DNA of 64,000 nucleotides from Rhodococcus zopfii NBRC 100606 = JCM 9919 (GTDB lineage Bacteria > Actinomycetota > Actinomycetes > Mycobacteriales > Mycobacteriaceae), in assembly GCF_001895025.1 (NCBI RefSeq), contig NZ_BCXI01000010.1, positions 62,001-126,000 of the forward strand, in the 5' to 3' direction. The notes below the pieces were generated by a model that was not told where the DNA came from, did no database searches, and saw nothing but the letters and a program-made list of their open reading frames with translations. Position numbers and translations under genes: made by a program. Below are positions 44,649-53,208 of the stretch, piece by piece; positions within the stretch are counted from its first letter, which is position 1; every line of letters begins with the position of its first letter.

Positions 44649-46229
44649 ATGCTCGATCTTTCTGTACTTCTCGAAGATTCCGCTCGCCGCTACCCCGACA
44701 GGGTCGCCTTGATCTACGGCACCGAGCGCCTCACCTACGCCGATCTGAATGCCCGCGCCGCCCGAATCGCGGCTCTGCTGGCCGATCGCGGTATTCGGCC
44801 CGGCGACCGAATTGCGTTGACGTGTCCGAACATCCCTGCATTCCCCGCCGTGTACTACGGCATCCTCAAGGCCGGGGGCGTGGTGGTGCCGCTGAACACC
44901 CTGTTCAAATCCCGCGAGATCGCCTACCACCTGGACGATTCCGGGGCAGTGCTCTACTTCTGCTTCGAGGGCACGGACGCGATGCCGACGGGTGAGTACG
45001 GGCGGTCCGCGTTCTCGGAAGCGGACGGCTGTCGCGAAATACTTTTTCTCTCCGCGGATTCGGATGCGGTGACGACGGCCGATGGAACCGATGTGCAGCC
45101 CGGTATCGACTTGGACTTGGTCGGGACCCGCGCCGGGGTGTGCTGCCCCACCGATACCGCGGTCGTGCTCTACACGAGCGGAACCACCGGCCGGCCGAAG
45201 GGCGCGGAACTCACGCACGCGAACATGGTCCTCAACGCACTGACCGCGAACCGTCTGTTCGACAGCAATCCGCTGCGCCATGACACCTACCTGCTCACGC
45301 TGCCGCTGTTTCACTCCTTCGGGCAGACGGTAACGATGAACGCCGGGTTATCGGTGGGCGCAACGCTGGTGCTCATGCCGCGATTCGAGGCGAAGGCCGC
45401 ACTGGACCTCATGCTCGCCGAGTCGGTCACCGTGTTCGCGGGTGTCCCGACGATGTACTGGGCGCTGCTCGGCGCGGTGGACGAGTCCGTCGATGTGAAG
45501 CAGATCGCCCGCACCCTCCGCCGTGCGATCTCCGGCGGTGCGGCGCTGCCCGTGGAGATCCTGACGCGGTTCGCCGATCGTTTCGGCATCGGAATCCTCG
45601 AGGGCTACGGCCTATCGGAGACGTCGCCCTTGGCGATGTTCAGCGACCCCGAACGGGACCCGCGGCCCGGTTCGATCGGGGTTCCGGTGTGGGGGATCGA
45701 AGCGATGCTCATCGACGAGCACGAGAACCCCGTGATCGGACCCGACGTGGTCGGTGAACTCGTGCTGTGCGGGCACAACATCATGAAGGGATATCTGGAC
45801 CGGCCCGAGGCTACGGCGGAGGTGATGCGCGACGGCTGGTTCCGTACCGGCGACCTCGCGCGCAGGGACGACGACGGGTTCTACTACATCGTCGACCGGG
45901 CCAAGGACCTGATCGTCCGCGGTGGATTCAACGTCTATCCGAGAGAGATCGAGGAGGTGCTGATGAGCCATCCGTCGGTTTCGCTGGCCGCGGTCGTGGG
46001 AGTCCCCGACGAGCGACACGGCGAGGAGGTCAAGGCATTCGTCATCCCCGAGCCCGGAAGTCGACTCGGCGAGACCGAGCTGATCGACTGGTGCAAGGAG
46101 CAGATGGCGGCGTACAAGTATCCCCGCCGGATCGAGTTCATGACCGTGCTGCCCATGACCGCCACCGGGAAGATCCTCAAGCGGGCTCTGGTCGAGACCG
46201 CTCGGTCGCCGCGACAGGACGTGTCGTGA
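44649..46229 (+). CDS. Acyl-CoA ligase (AMP-forming)
   Basis: A 526-aa ANL ligase with P-loop YTSGTTGRPKG, the A5 motif EGYGLSETSPLA, the hinge DRAKDLIVRGGFNVYPREIEE (residues about 425-445) and the C-terminal catalytic Lys in MTATGKILKRAL. It is typical of medium-chain or aromatic/branched acid:CoA ligases; substrate not assignable. Last intact gene of the run started at 39531. Its stop overlaps the GTG of a broken downstream gene. Confidence 0.9.
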   Translation: MLDLSVLLEDSARRYPDRVALIYGTERLTYADLNARAARIAALLADRGIRPGDRIALTCPNIPAFPAVYYGILKAGGVVVPLNTLFKSREIAYHLDDSGAVLYFCFEGTDAMPTGEYGRSAFSEADGCREILFLSADSDAVTTADGTDVQPGIDLDLVGTRAGVCCPTDTAVVLYTSGTTGRPKGAELTHANMVLNALTANRLFDSNPLRHDTYLLTLPLFHSFGQTVTMNAGLSVGATLVLMPRFEAKAALDLMLAESVTVFAGVPTMYWALLGAVDESVDVKQIARTLRRAISGGAALPVEILTRFADRFGIGILEGYGLSETSPLAMFSDPERDPRPGSIGVPVWGIEAMLIDEHENPVIGPDVVGELVLCGHNIMKGYLDRPEATAEVMRDGWFRTGDLARRDDDGFYYIVDRAKDLIVRGGFNVYPREIEEVLMSHPSVSLAAVVGVPDERHGEEVKAFVIPEPGSRLGETELIDWCKEQMAAYKYPRRIEFMTVLPMTATGKILKRALVETARSPRQDVS

Positions 46230-46410
46230 CCGCCCGCGACGCCCGACCGTGGAACGCATGCGGGACGAGGGCTTCTGGAATCCGCTGTGGGACGAGCTGG
46301 ACAGGATGGACCCTGCGTGGTGGCGTCTGCGATCTCGGCGGGATCGACCCCGCGTTTTGTCAACCGCCCAATCCGAGCGAACGGTACATTCAGTCGATCT
46401 GAGGAGATGA
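46226..46410 (+). pseudogene. Carboxymuconolactone decarboxylase-like remnant
   Basis: The GTG at 46226 overlaps the ligase stop as in a normal operon, but after VTARDAR the frame becomes nonsense. One frame over (GTG 46249) the sequence continues VERMRDEGFWNPLWDELDRMDPAW, the opening typical of carboxymuconolactone decarboxylase-like proteins, then loses similarity and stops at 46410. This suggests an indel near 46245 and loss of the remaining gene. An alternative is a short real ORF from 46249. Confidence 0.55.
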
Positions 46411-46421
46411 ACGATACATTC
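46379..46421. repeat. Twin GAACGRTACATTC elements
   Basis: GAACGGTACATTC (46379-46391) and GAACGATACATTC (46409-46421) are 13-bp direct repeats with one mismatch, 30 bp apart, each an imperfect palindrome. They have the look of paired operators, now stranded between two gene remnants. Confidence 0.6.
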
Positions 46422-46455
46422 GCTCGGAACGAAGGGGGCTCGCTGACGCGAACGG

Positions 46456-46656
46456 TCAGCGGGCCTTGTCCTCGGACCTCGTAGCTACGGGGTGGACTCC
46501 TCCGGAGCGGCATGCGGCACGGGGCAGCCCGGCGTGAAGGTGCCCATGGTCTTGATGTCGAATCCGTTGGGGTAGCTGCGGATTCGAGACGTTTCGGTAG
46601 ATCTCGAGGAATCGGCTTTCCGGGTCGAGTCCGGCGTTGCGGTTCGGTTTGCTCAC
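46456..46656 (-). pseudogene. Frameshifted/truncated minus-strand gene remnant
   Basis: GGAGGAGAAC leads directly into GTG 46656, giving MSKPNRNAGLDPESRFLEIY, a convincing start. After NVSNPQ the reading frame turns to low-quality Arg/His sequence ending at 46456, while the adjacent frame reads YPNGFDIKTMGTFTPGCPVP and ends at a TAG at 46487-46485. The two halves look like the N- and C-termini of one gene joined by an internal deletion/frameshift. I cannot identify the family. It may also be a short live gene. Confidence 0.45.
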
Positions 46657-46680
46657 GTTCTCCTCCCTCGCACCGGCCCG

Positions 46681-46702
46681 AAGTGTAAGTAGGGTTACAC
46701 TT
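46681..46702. promoter_or_regulatory. Perfect operator palindrome upstream of tetR
   Basis: AAGTGTAA-GTAGGG-TTACACTT: 8-bp perfect arms with a 6-bp spacer, 47 bp before the TetR start and 24 bp from the minus-strand remnant's start. AT-rich and typical of a TetR autoregulatory site acting on both directions. Confidence 0.75.
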
Positions 46703-46749
46703 TTGTGCAAGAGTTCACAATTCGGTCCGGAATGCGAGGTAGAGGAGTC

Positions 46750-47325
46750 ATGGCTGCGGACGGTGGAAAGAGGAAGGTGCCCACACGGGGGGCCCAACTG
46801 CGCTACCTCGAGGCGGGGCTCGACGTCCTCGGCGGCCGCGGGTATGCCGGATTGAAACTCGCGACGGTGTGCGAGGCGGTCGGCGCCACCAGCGGATCCT
46901 TCTACCATGCGTTCCCCAGCTGGGGGGAGTACACGTCCCAGCTCATCCACTACTGGCGCGAGACCAGGAGCGACCGGCTCATCGGCAACGCCCGGGAAAT
47001 CACCGACCCGGTCGAGCGGCTCGAATTCCTGATCGACATCGCCCTGAATCTGCCCCACGACTCCGAGGCGGCGATCCGCGTGTGGGCCGCCCACGACCCC
47101 GATGTCCGGGCGGTTCAGGTCGAGGCCGACGAAGAACGCCGGCAGTTCATCGCCGACGCGTACTTCGCCGCGACCGGCGACCGTGAGCTGTCCGAACGGC
47201 ACGCCACCGTCGCGATGTACATGCTCGTCGGGTACGAGAGCGGAACCCGCCGATCCCGGGACGACCTCGCCTGGGCCTTCCGCACCTTCGTGGAACACGG
47301 GCTTTCGCCCGCCGGCGAGGAGTGA
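46750..47325 (+). CDS. TetR-family regulator
   Basis: A 191-aa TetR protein. HTH at about residues 22-65 (LATVCEAVGATSGSFYHAFPSW), then a helical ligand domain with ALNLPHDSEAAIRVWAAHDPDV, found in regulators of catabolic genes. ATG 46750 has GAGGAG two to three bases upstream. It probably controlled the minus-strand gene now decayed, plus itself, through the palindrome at 46681-46702. Confidence 0.85.
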   Translation: MAADGGKRKVPTRGAQLRYLEAGLDVLGGRGYAGLKLATVCEAVGATSGSFYHAFPSWGEYTSQLIHYWRETRSDRLIGNAREITDPVERLEFLIDIALNLPHDSEAAIRVWAAHDPDVRAVQVEADEERRQFIADAYFAATGDRELSERHATVAMYMLVGYESGTRRSRDDLAWAFRTFVEHGLSPAGEE

Positions 47326-47335
47326 CCGCGAAAAC

Positions 47336-47710
47336 TCAGTCCTCGTTGAACCCGCGAATCCGGTCCAGTTCGCGGCGGTCCTTCTTCGTCGGGCGCCCGG
47401 TACCGCGGTCGCGGCGGGGGATCGACGCGAGGATCTCCTTCGGCGGGGGCGGGGGACTGCGGTCGATGTAGGCGGTGGCCGCGATCGGGGCGCCGACGCG
47501 CTTGTTCACCAGTTGGGTTACCTCGACGATCTTTTCGAGTCCGTGGGCGCGTACCCGGACCTCCGCGCCGATCGTCACCGGCGTCGACGGCTTCGCGGTC
47601 ACCCCGTCGACCCGCACGTGCCCGGCCCGGCATGCGGTGGCAGCGGCCGATCGGGTCTTGAACAACCGCACCGACCACGTCCAGCTGTCGACCCGGACAC
47701 TGCCGCTCAC
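47336..47710 (-). CDS. S4-domain RNA-binding protein (Hsp15-like)
   Basis: A 124-aa protein with an S4 RNA-binding domain (residues 1-65: VRVDSWTWSVRLFKTRSAAATACRAG start) and a basic tail with PKKDRRELDRIRGF-like end. The E. coli relative Hsp15 binds stalled 50S subunits carrying nascent tRNA. Its GTG start overlaps the stop of the ABC-F gene (GTGA), so it is co-translated with a ribosome-acting ATPase, a fitting pair. Confidence 0.85.
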   Translation of the reverse strand: MSGSVRVDSWTWSVRLFKTRSAAATACRAGHVRVDGVTAKPSTPVTIGAEVRVRAHGLEKIVEVTQLVNKRVGAPIAATAYIDRSPPPPPKEILASIPRRDRGTGRPTKKDRRELDRIRGFNED

Positions 47711-49344
47711 GTGGCCTCCTCGCTCAGCGTCCCGTCGTCGAGTCGCCAGCGTCGCGTGCTGCGGGTGGTCTCGAGCATCCGCCGGTCGTGCGTGACGAGC
47801 AGCAGCGTCCCCTCGAAACTGTCGATGGCCTGTTCGAGCTGCTCGATCGCCGGAAGGTCCAGATGGTTCGTCGGTTCGTCGAGCACCAGCAGGTTCACCC
47901 CGCGGGCCTGCAGCAACGCGAGCCCGGCACGGGTGCGTTCCCCGGGGGACAGCGACGACGCCGGCCGCAGCACGTGGTGGCCCTTCAATCCGAACTTCGC
48001 GAGCAGGGTCCGGACCTCCGCATCGGGCCAGTCGGGAATTTGTGCACCGAACGCCTCGACCAACGGCTCGTCGCCCTCGAACAGGCCGCGCGCCTGGTCG
48101 ATCTCGCCGACCTGTACGCCGGAACCCAGCGACACGCTGCCCGCATCGGGGGTCAGCGTACCGAGCAGCAGGCCGAGCAGCGTCGTCTTCCCGGCACCGT
48201 TGGGGCCGGTCACGAGGATTCGGTCACCCCAGTCGACCTGAGTCGTCACGGGGCCGAAACGGAAAGCGCCACGTCGTATTTCGGCGCCGTTCAGTGTCGC
48301 CACGACCGCTCCGCTGCGGGGTGCGACCGCGATCGACATCCGCAGCTCCCATTCCTTGCGGGGCTCCTCGACGACGTCGAGCCGTTCGATGCGGCGCTGC
48401 GTCTGGCGTGCTTTCGCCGCCTGCTTCTCGGTGGATTCGGCCCGGAACTTCTTGCCGGCCTTGTCGTTGTCCTTCGACTTGCGGCGCGCGTTGCGGACGC
48501 CGTGCTCGAGCCAGTTGCGTTGCATCTGGGCGCGATCCTCGAGCTGCTGCTTGGTGTCGGCGTACTCGTCGTACGCCTCGCGGGCGTGCCGTCGCGCGAC
48601 GTCCCGTTCGACGAGGAACGCCTCGTACCCGCCGTCGTACACGGCGATCTGCTGTTGCGTCAGATCCAGTTCGACGATGCCGGTGACGGTGCGCGCCAAG
48701 AACTCCCGGTCGTGGCTGACCACCACCACCGCGGTGCGGGTCTCGGCGACGAACCGCTCGAGCTGTTCGAGGCCGGCCAGATCCAGGTCGTTGGTCGGTT
48801 CGTCGAGCAACAGCACGTCGTAGCGCGACAGCAGCAGCGCCGCGAGTCCGGCGCGGGCCGCCTGCCCGCCGGACAGACCGGTCATGAGGGCGTCGAGCCC
48901 GACGTCGAGGCCCAGATCTGCGACGGTCTTCTCGGCGCGTTCGACCAGGTCGGCACCGCCGAGCGCGAGCCACCGCTCGAGCGCCGGGGTGTATTCGTCG
49001 ACGTCGGACTCGCCGAGTGCTTCCGCCGCGGCGTTCATCACACGTTCGGCGTCGGCGACACCGGTGCGGCGTTCGAGGAACCCGAGGATGGTCTCACCGG
49101 CGATACGCTCCGGTTCCTGCGCGAGATAGCCGACGGTCGCGTCCGGCGGGCTGAGCGAGATCGTGCCGGTCACGTCGGCGGTGCCGACACCGGCGAGCGT
49201 CGTGAGCAGCGTCGACTTCCCGGCGCCGTTCGCGCCGACCAGCCCGATCACGTCGCCGGGCGCGACCGTCAGGTCCAGCCCGCTGAACAGCGTCCGCTCG
49301 CCGCGGGACGCGGACAGCCCGTCGATTCGTAGTGTTGCGCTCAC
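47707..49344 (-). CDS. ABC-F family ATPase (ribosome-acting)
   Basis: A 545-aa protein with two ABC domains and no membrane part. Domain 1: Walker A GANGAGKST, signature LSGGQAARAGL, Walker B LLLDEPTNDLD. Domain 2: GPNGAGKTT, LSPGERTRAGL, LVLDEPTNHLD. The inter-domain linker (about 230-310) is highly charged. ABC-F proteins act on the ribosomal E site for translation rescue or antibiotic protection; which applies here is unknown. Start GTG 49344 (MSATLRIDGLSASRGERTLF). Confidence 0.88.
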   Translation of the reverse strand: MSATLRIDGLSASRGERTLFSGLDLTVAPGDVIGLVGANGAGKSTLLTTLAGVGTADVTGTISLSPPDATVGYLAQEPERIAGETILGFLERRTGVADAERVMNAAAEALGESDVDEYTPALERWLALGGADLVERAEKTVADLGLDVGLDALMTGLSGGQAARAGLAALLLSRYDVLLLDEPTNDLDLAGLEQLERFVAETRTAVVVVSHDREFLARTVTGIVELDLTQQQIAVYDGGYEAFLVERDVARRHAREAYDEYADTKQQLEDRAQMQRNWLEHGVRNARRKSKDNDKAGKKFRAESTEKQAAKARQTQRRIERLDVVEEPRKEWELRMSIAVAPRSGAVVATLNGAEIRRGAFRFGPVTTQVDWGDRILVTGPNGAGKTTLLGLLLGTLTPDAGSVSLGSGVQVGEIDQARGLFEGDEPLVEAFGAQIPDWPDAEVRTLLAKFGLKGHHVLRPASSLSPGERTRAGLALLQARGVNLLVLDEPTNHLDLPAIEQLEQAIDSFEGTLLLVTHDRRMLETTRSTRRWRLDDGTLSEEAT

Positions 49345-49485
49345 CCGGCGATTATCCCGCCCCCGGTGAACGGTCCCGTCACCCGGTCGGACCGAACGAT
49401 GGTTCCCGCCACCCCGGGGATGCTGAGTTCCGTCGGTTGTCGAGGTCGGTACCGGTGGACAATCGACGAAACGAGGGAGGCCGGC

Positions 49486-49989
49486 ATGAGCACACCGGTG
49501 ACGACCATCGACACACGATTCGGGGATTCGGACGCGCAGCCGATGGCGTGGAGCGACACCGAGCACCTGCTCGCGGACGCGGAACTGTATTGGCTCAGCA
49601 CCACCGGGCGCGGCGGCGGGCCGCACGTCACCCCCCTCGTCGGGCTGTGGTGCGACGGCGCGTTCTGGTTCTGCACGGGTCCCGGCGAGCAGAAGGCACG
49701 CAACCTGCAGCACGAGACGCAGGTGGCGGTGACGACGGGTGCCAACACGTGGGCCGACGGCACCGACGTGGTGGTCGAGGGAAACGCCAGGCAGATCACC
49801 GACTCCGTGCAACTTCAGGTGATCGCCGACGCCTACCTCGCGAAGTACGGGGAGCGGTGGCGCTTCGAGGTGGTCGACGGAGGATTCGGCGCCGACGAGT
49901 TCACCGCCGGGGTCTTCCGGGTCGACCCGCGCAAGGTGCTCGTGTTCGCGAAGCATCCGCACGGGCAGACCACGCACCGGCTGCGCTGA
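49486..49989 (+). CDS. PPOX-class (F420/FMN) pyridoxamine-oxidase-like protein
   Basis: A 167-aa split-beta-barrel protein. PHVTPLVGLWCDGAFWFCTGPGEQKARNL and the C-terminal VFRVDPRKVLVFAKHPHGQTTHRLR match the actinobacterial PPOX class that binds F420, FMN or heme. Substrate unknown. GAGGGAGG lies six bases before ATG 49486. It is divergent from the ABC-F gene. Confidence 0.85.
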   Translation: MSTPVTTIDTRFGDSDAQPMAWSDTEHLLADAELYWLSTTGRGGGPHVTPLVGLWCDGAFWFCTGPGEQKARNLQHETQVAVTTGANTWADGTDVVVEGNARQITDSVQLQVIADAYLAKYGERWRFEVVDGGFGADEFTAGVFRVDPRKVLVFAKHPHGQTTHRLR

Positions 49990-50004
49990 GCAGCTCCCGG
50001 CGAG

Positions 50005-51066
50005 TCAGCGCACGGGACCGGACTCGACCGCAACCGTCGCGGTTTGCCGGGCACCGGTCTTGTTGCGCCAGCCGATCTCGACGGTGTCACCGGGTCGGCG
50101 CGTCATCAGGAGGGTTTCGAGGTCGCCGTGCGAGGCGACGGGGTTGCCGTCGAACGAGGTGATGACGTCGCCGATGTCGAGTCCGGCGGCCTCGGCCGGC
50201 GAATCGAACGACACCCACAGCACTTCCGCGCCGCGGTCCTCACCGCCCTCGCGGACCGTGGTGACGGTGACCCCGAGCAGCGGTGTCGGGCCGACATGCA
50301 CCGTGCCGCCGCCGGCACCCGAGCGGATCTGCTCGACGATCTCCATTGCGGCGGAGATCGGCACCGCATAGGCCTCCGGGGCGGTGGGGGCGTCGGCCGG
50401 GTCCTCTCCGACCGCGCCCGCCGTGTTCACCCCCACCACCGCGCCGAACGCGTCGACGAGCGGACCACCGGAGTCGCCCGGCCGGATCGCCGCATCCGAC
50501 TGCAACATCCCGGTCAACCGGTGCCGCGAACCGTCGACCGAATCCCGCACCAGCACGTTCCGCCCGGTCGCGACGATCGTGCCGGGCGCGGCGACCACCA
50601 CCCCGCCGCCGTCGGAGTTGCCGAACGCGGTGACGGACGAACCCACCCCCGGCCCGGGAGCATCGGCGAGCGTCGCGACCGGCAGATCCTGGGCGCTGCC
50701 CAGCTGCACGACCGCGATGTCGTGGGCGCGGTCGTATCCGTTGACGGCGACGTCGTACGTCAGTCCCGTCGCTGCGCTGATGGCGGTGATTTCGTCGGCG
50801 CCGCTGACGACGTGGTGGTTGGTGAGCACGAGACCGTCGGGCGTCAGCACGATGCCGGTCCCCGCGACCCCCGTCCAGCCGTCGGTGGCAGTGAGCGTAA
50901 CGACGGCGGGCACGATCCGGGCCGCGAGTTCCTCCGCGGTCGGGGGTTCCGCTGGAACCGGTGGCGGCGGGGGAGGCACGACCGTTTCGACGGCGGCCGG
51001 CGCCGACAGGGTCAGGCTCGCGGCCGTCGCGGCGACGACCAGCAGCATCGAACCGGGTGCCCTCAC
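50005..51066 (-). CDS. S1C (HtrA/DegP-like) serine protease with PDZ domain
   Basis: A 353-aa exported protease. Signal/anchor at residues 5-25, a Pro-rich linker (PPPPPPVPAEPP), then a trypsin-like domain with His in LTNHHVV, Asp in AHDIAVVQL and Ser in RPGDSGGPLV, and a PDZ domain from about 255 to 345 (LWVSFDSPAEAAGLDIGDVI). It would handle misfolded envelope proteins. GTG 51066 overlaps the stop of the flavin monooxygenase gene. Confidence 0.9.
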   Translation of the reverse strand: MRAPGSMLLVVAATAASLTLSAPAAVETVVPPPPPPVPAEPPTAEELAARIVPAVVTLTATDGWTGVAGTGIVLTPDGLVLTNHHVVSGADEITAISAATGLTYDVAVNGYDRAHDIAVVQLGSAQDLPVATLADAPGPGVGSSVTAFGNSDGGGVVVAAPGTIVATGRNVLVRDSVDGSRHRLTGMLQSDAAIRPGDSGGPLVDAFGAVVGVNTAGAVGEDPADAPTAPEAYAVPISAAMEIVEQIRSGAGGGTVHVGPTPLLGVTVTTVREGGEDRGAEVLWVSFDSPAEAAGLDIGDVITSFDGNPVASHGDLETLLMTRRPGDTVEIGWRNKTGARQTATVAVESGPVR

Positions 51067-52163
51067 CTCGCGCGGGCCTGTTCGTCGAGGTGGTCGACGA
51101 GTTCGCGGGCCGCGGCCCGGCCGGCACGGTTCGCGCCGATCGTCGACGACGACGGACCGTATCCGACGAGGTGGATGCGCGGATCGGCGGCGACCTGCGT
51201 CGCGAGCCGGCCGGTCATGGTGATTCCGCCGCCGGGGTTGCGCAGACCGAGCGGTGCCAGATGGTCGAGAGAACTCCGGAATCCGGTGCACCACAGGATC
51301 ACGTCGACGTCGAGTTGTCGTCCGTCCGGCCATCGGACACCGTGTTCGGTGATCTCGGAGAATATCGGAAGATGTTCGAGCACACCGCGTTCGTGGGCGG
51401 CGCGGATCGCCGGGGTGAGGGGCAGTCCGGTCACCGATACCACCGATCCCGGTGGCAGGCCGTGCCGGACCCGGTCCTCGACGAGCGCGACCGCGGCCCG
51501 CCCGATCTCGGGACTGAATTTCTCTTCCCGCCAAGCGGGTTCGCGTCTGGTGACCCAGGTGGTGTCGGTGACGCGGGAGATCTCGTCGAGCAATTGCACC
51601 GCGGAGATGCCACCGCCGACCACGAGGACGTGTTCACCGGCGAATTCGTCGGCGGTCCGGTAGTCCTTGGTGTGCAGTTGCCGACCGCGGAACCGTGTGG
51701 CACCGGGATACCACGGCACGAACGGGTGCTCCCAGGTTCCGGTCGCGTTGATGATGCCGCGCGCGGCATACACGCCGTGATCGGTTTCCACACGCAGGTA
51801 TTCGCCGCGGTCGCACACGACGATCACCTGGACGGGCCGGCGCACCGGAAGGTGGAATTGCCGCTCGTAGGCGCGGTAGTACTCGGGCACCGCCTCTGCG
51901 GCGGCGACCGTCCCGTCGGTGGTGTCGACGGCCTCGGCGAAGGACGATCCGGGCAGGTCGTGGAGTCCGTTGACGGTATCGAGGGTCAGGGACGGCCAGC
52001 GGTGTTGCCATGCCCCGCCGGGTCCGTACGACCTGTCCAGCACCACGAAGCCGCGGTCCGGGTCCTTGCCGAACTTCTGCAGGTAGTAGGCGGCGGACAG
52101 CCCGGCCTGGCCGGCTCCGATCACGACGACGTCCACGGACGTGTCGGGATCGCCGGTCGTCAT
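51063..52163 (-). CDS. Flavin-containing monooxygenase-like oxidoreductase
   Basis: A 366-aa FAD/NAD(P) enzyme with two dinucleotide motifs (VIGAGQAGLSAAYYL near 15, VVGGGISAVQLLDEI near 165) and the GGAWQHRWPSLTLDT segment near the flavin. It resembles the YUCCA/CzcO-like group; the BVMO/FMO fingerprint FxGxxxH is seen only as FRGRQLH. Substrate unknown. ATG 52163 has GGGAGA about six bases upstream. It forms an overlapping pair with the HtrA-type protease gene, an unusual partner. Confidence 0.85.
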   Translation of the reverse strand: MTTGDPDTSVDVVVIGAGQAGLSAAYYLQKFGKDPDRGFVVLDRSYGPGGAWQHRWPSLTLDTVNGLHDLPGSSFAEAVDTTDGTVAAAEAVPEYYRAYERQFHLPVRRPVQVIVVCDRGEYLRVETDHGVYAARGIINATGTWEHPFVPWYPGATRFRGRQLHTKDYRTADEFAGEHVLVVGGGISAVQLLDEISRVTDTTWVTRREPAWREEKFSPEIGRAAVALVEDRVRHGLPPGSVVSVTGLPLTPAIRAAHERGVLEHLPIFSEITEHGVRWPDGRQLDVDVILWCTGFRSSLDHLAPLGLRNPGGGITMTGRLATQVAADPRIHLVGYGPSSSTIGANRAGRAAARELVDHLDEQARAR

Positions 52164-52250
52164 CGTGTCTCTCCCTGTGGTGGGCTCGTCTGTGGCACCC
52201 ATGATGCCCCCTGCCGGGGCGGCCCACCGCGCGATCCGCACCACGGCAAT

Positions 52251-52279
52251 TAATGTGATATCAATTTAATATCGCATTA
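52251..52279. promoter_or_regulatory. AT-rich palindrome upstream of SPFH-RHH operon
   Basis: TAATGTGATAT - CAATTTA - ATATCGCATTA: 11-bp arms with one mismatch and a 7-bp spacer, 27 bp upstream of the SPFH start. Its very low GC stands out here. It probably overlaps the promoter and is a good candidate operator for the operon's own ribbon-helix-helix protein. Confidence 0.75.
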
Positions 52280-52305
52280 CTGAGGTACGACGACGGGAGC
52301 GCGCC

Positions 52306-53193
52306 ATGGCCGCAACACAATCGACGATCACCGAACGCCCCGGGCGTTCCTCCAATGGATGGCTGGTGCTCGGCATCGGGCTCGTCGTCGAACTGGCCGG
52401 AATCGGACTGATCGTGCTGGGCGCGACACGGACGAACGTTCCGTTGATCGTCGCCGGCGTCGTCCCGGCCGTGCTCGCGGTCGTCGCCCTGGCCGGTCTC
52501 GTCCTGGTCGAACCGAACCAGGCGCGGGTGCTGCAGCTGCTCGGCGGCTCCTACTCGGGCACCCTCCGCGAACCGGGGCTGCGCTGGATGAACCCGCTCA
52601 ACACGCGCCGCAAGATCTCCACCCGCATCCGCAATCTCGAAACCGGGAAGGCGAAGGTGAACGACGCGGACGGCAACCCCATCGAGATCTCGGCGGTCAT
52701 CGTGTGGCAGGTCCAGGACACCGCCCGCGCCGTCTTCGACGTCGACGACTTCGAGGAGTTCGTCGCGGTCCAGACCGAAGCCGCCGTCCGCCACATCGCC
52801 GGCAGCTATCCCTACGACGCGGGCGCCGACGAAATGTCGCTGCGTCAGAACGCCGACGAGATCACCACCAAGCTGTCCGAAGAGGTCGCCGAGCGCGTTC
52901 GCTCGGCCGGTGTCCACGTCGTCGAATCGCGCATCAACCAGCTCGCCTACGCGCCGGAGATCGCGCAGGCGATGCTGCGTCGCCAACAGGCAGGCGCGGT
53001 CATCGCGGCGCGGGAGCAGATCGTCATGGGTGCGGTCGGGATGGTCGGTGCCGCACTCGATCAGCTCGAACAGGAGCACACCGTCGAGCTCGACGAGGAA
53101 CGCAAGGCCGCGATGGTCAGCAACCTGCTCGTCGTACTCTGTGGTGACCAGGGTGCCCAGCCGGTCGTCAACACCGGTTCGCTCTACCAGTAG
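52306..53193 (+). CDS. SPFH/band-7 domain membrane protein
   Basis: A 295-aa stomatin/flotillin-like protein: two N-terminal membrane helices (about 20-40 and 43-65) and an SPFH domain from 68 to 240 ([30 protein letters not shown]), followed by a coiled-coil-like segment with [12 protein letters not shown] and [18 protein letters not shown]. These proteins organise membrane microdomains. The C-terminal block is characteristic of the small SPFH group that is followed by an Arc-type gene, as here. Confidence 0.88.
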   Translation: MAATQSTITERPGRSSNGWLVLGIGLVVELAGIGLIVLGATRTNVPLIVAGVVPAVLAVVALAGLVLVEPNQARVLQLLGGSYSGTLREPGLRWMNPLNTRRKISTRIRNLETGKAKVNDADGNPIEISAVIVWQVQDTARAVFDVDDFEEFVAVQTEAAVRHIAGSYPYDAGADEMSLRQNADEITTKLSEEVAERVRSAGVHVVESRINQLAYAPEIAQAMLRRQQAGAVIAAREQIVMGAVGMVGAALDQLEQEHTVELDEERKAAMVSNLLVVLCGDQGAQPVVNTGSLYQ

Positions 53194-53208
53194 TTAGGTT
53201 CGATCGGC

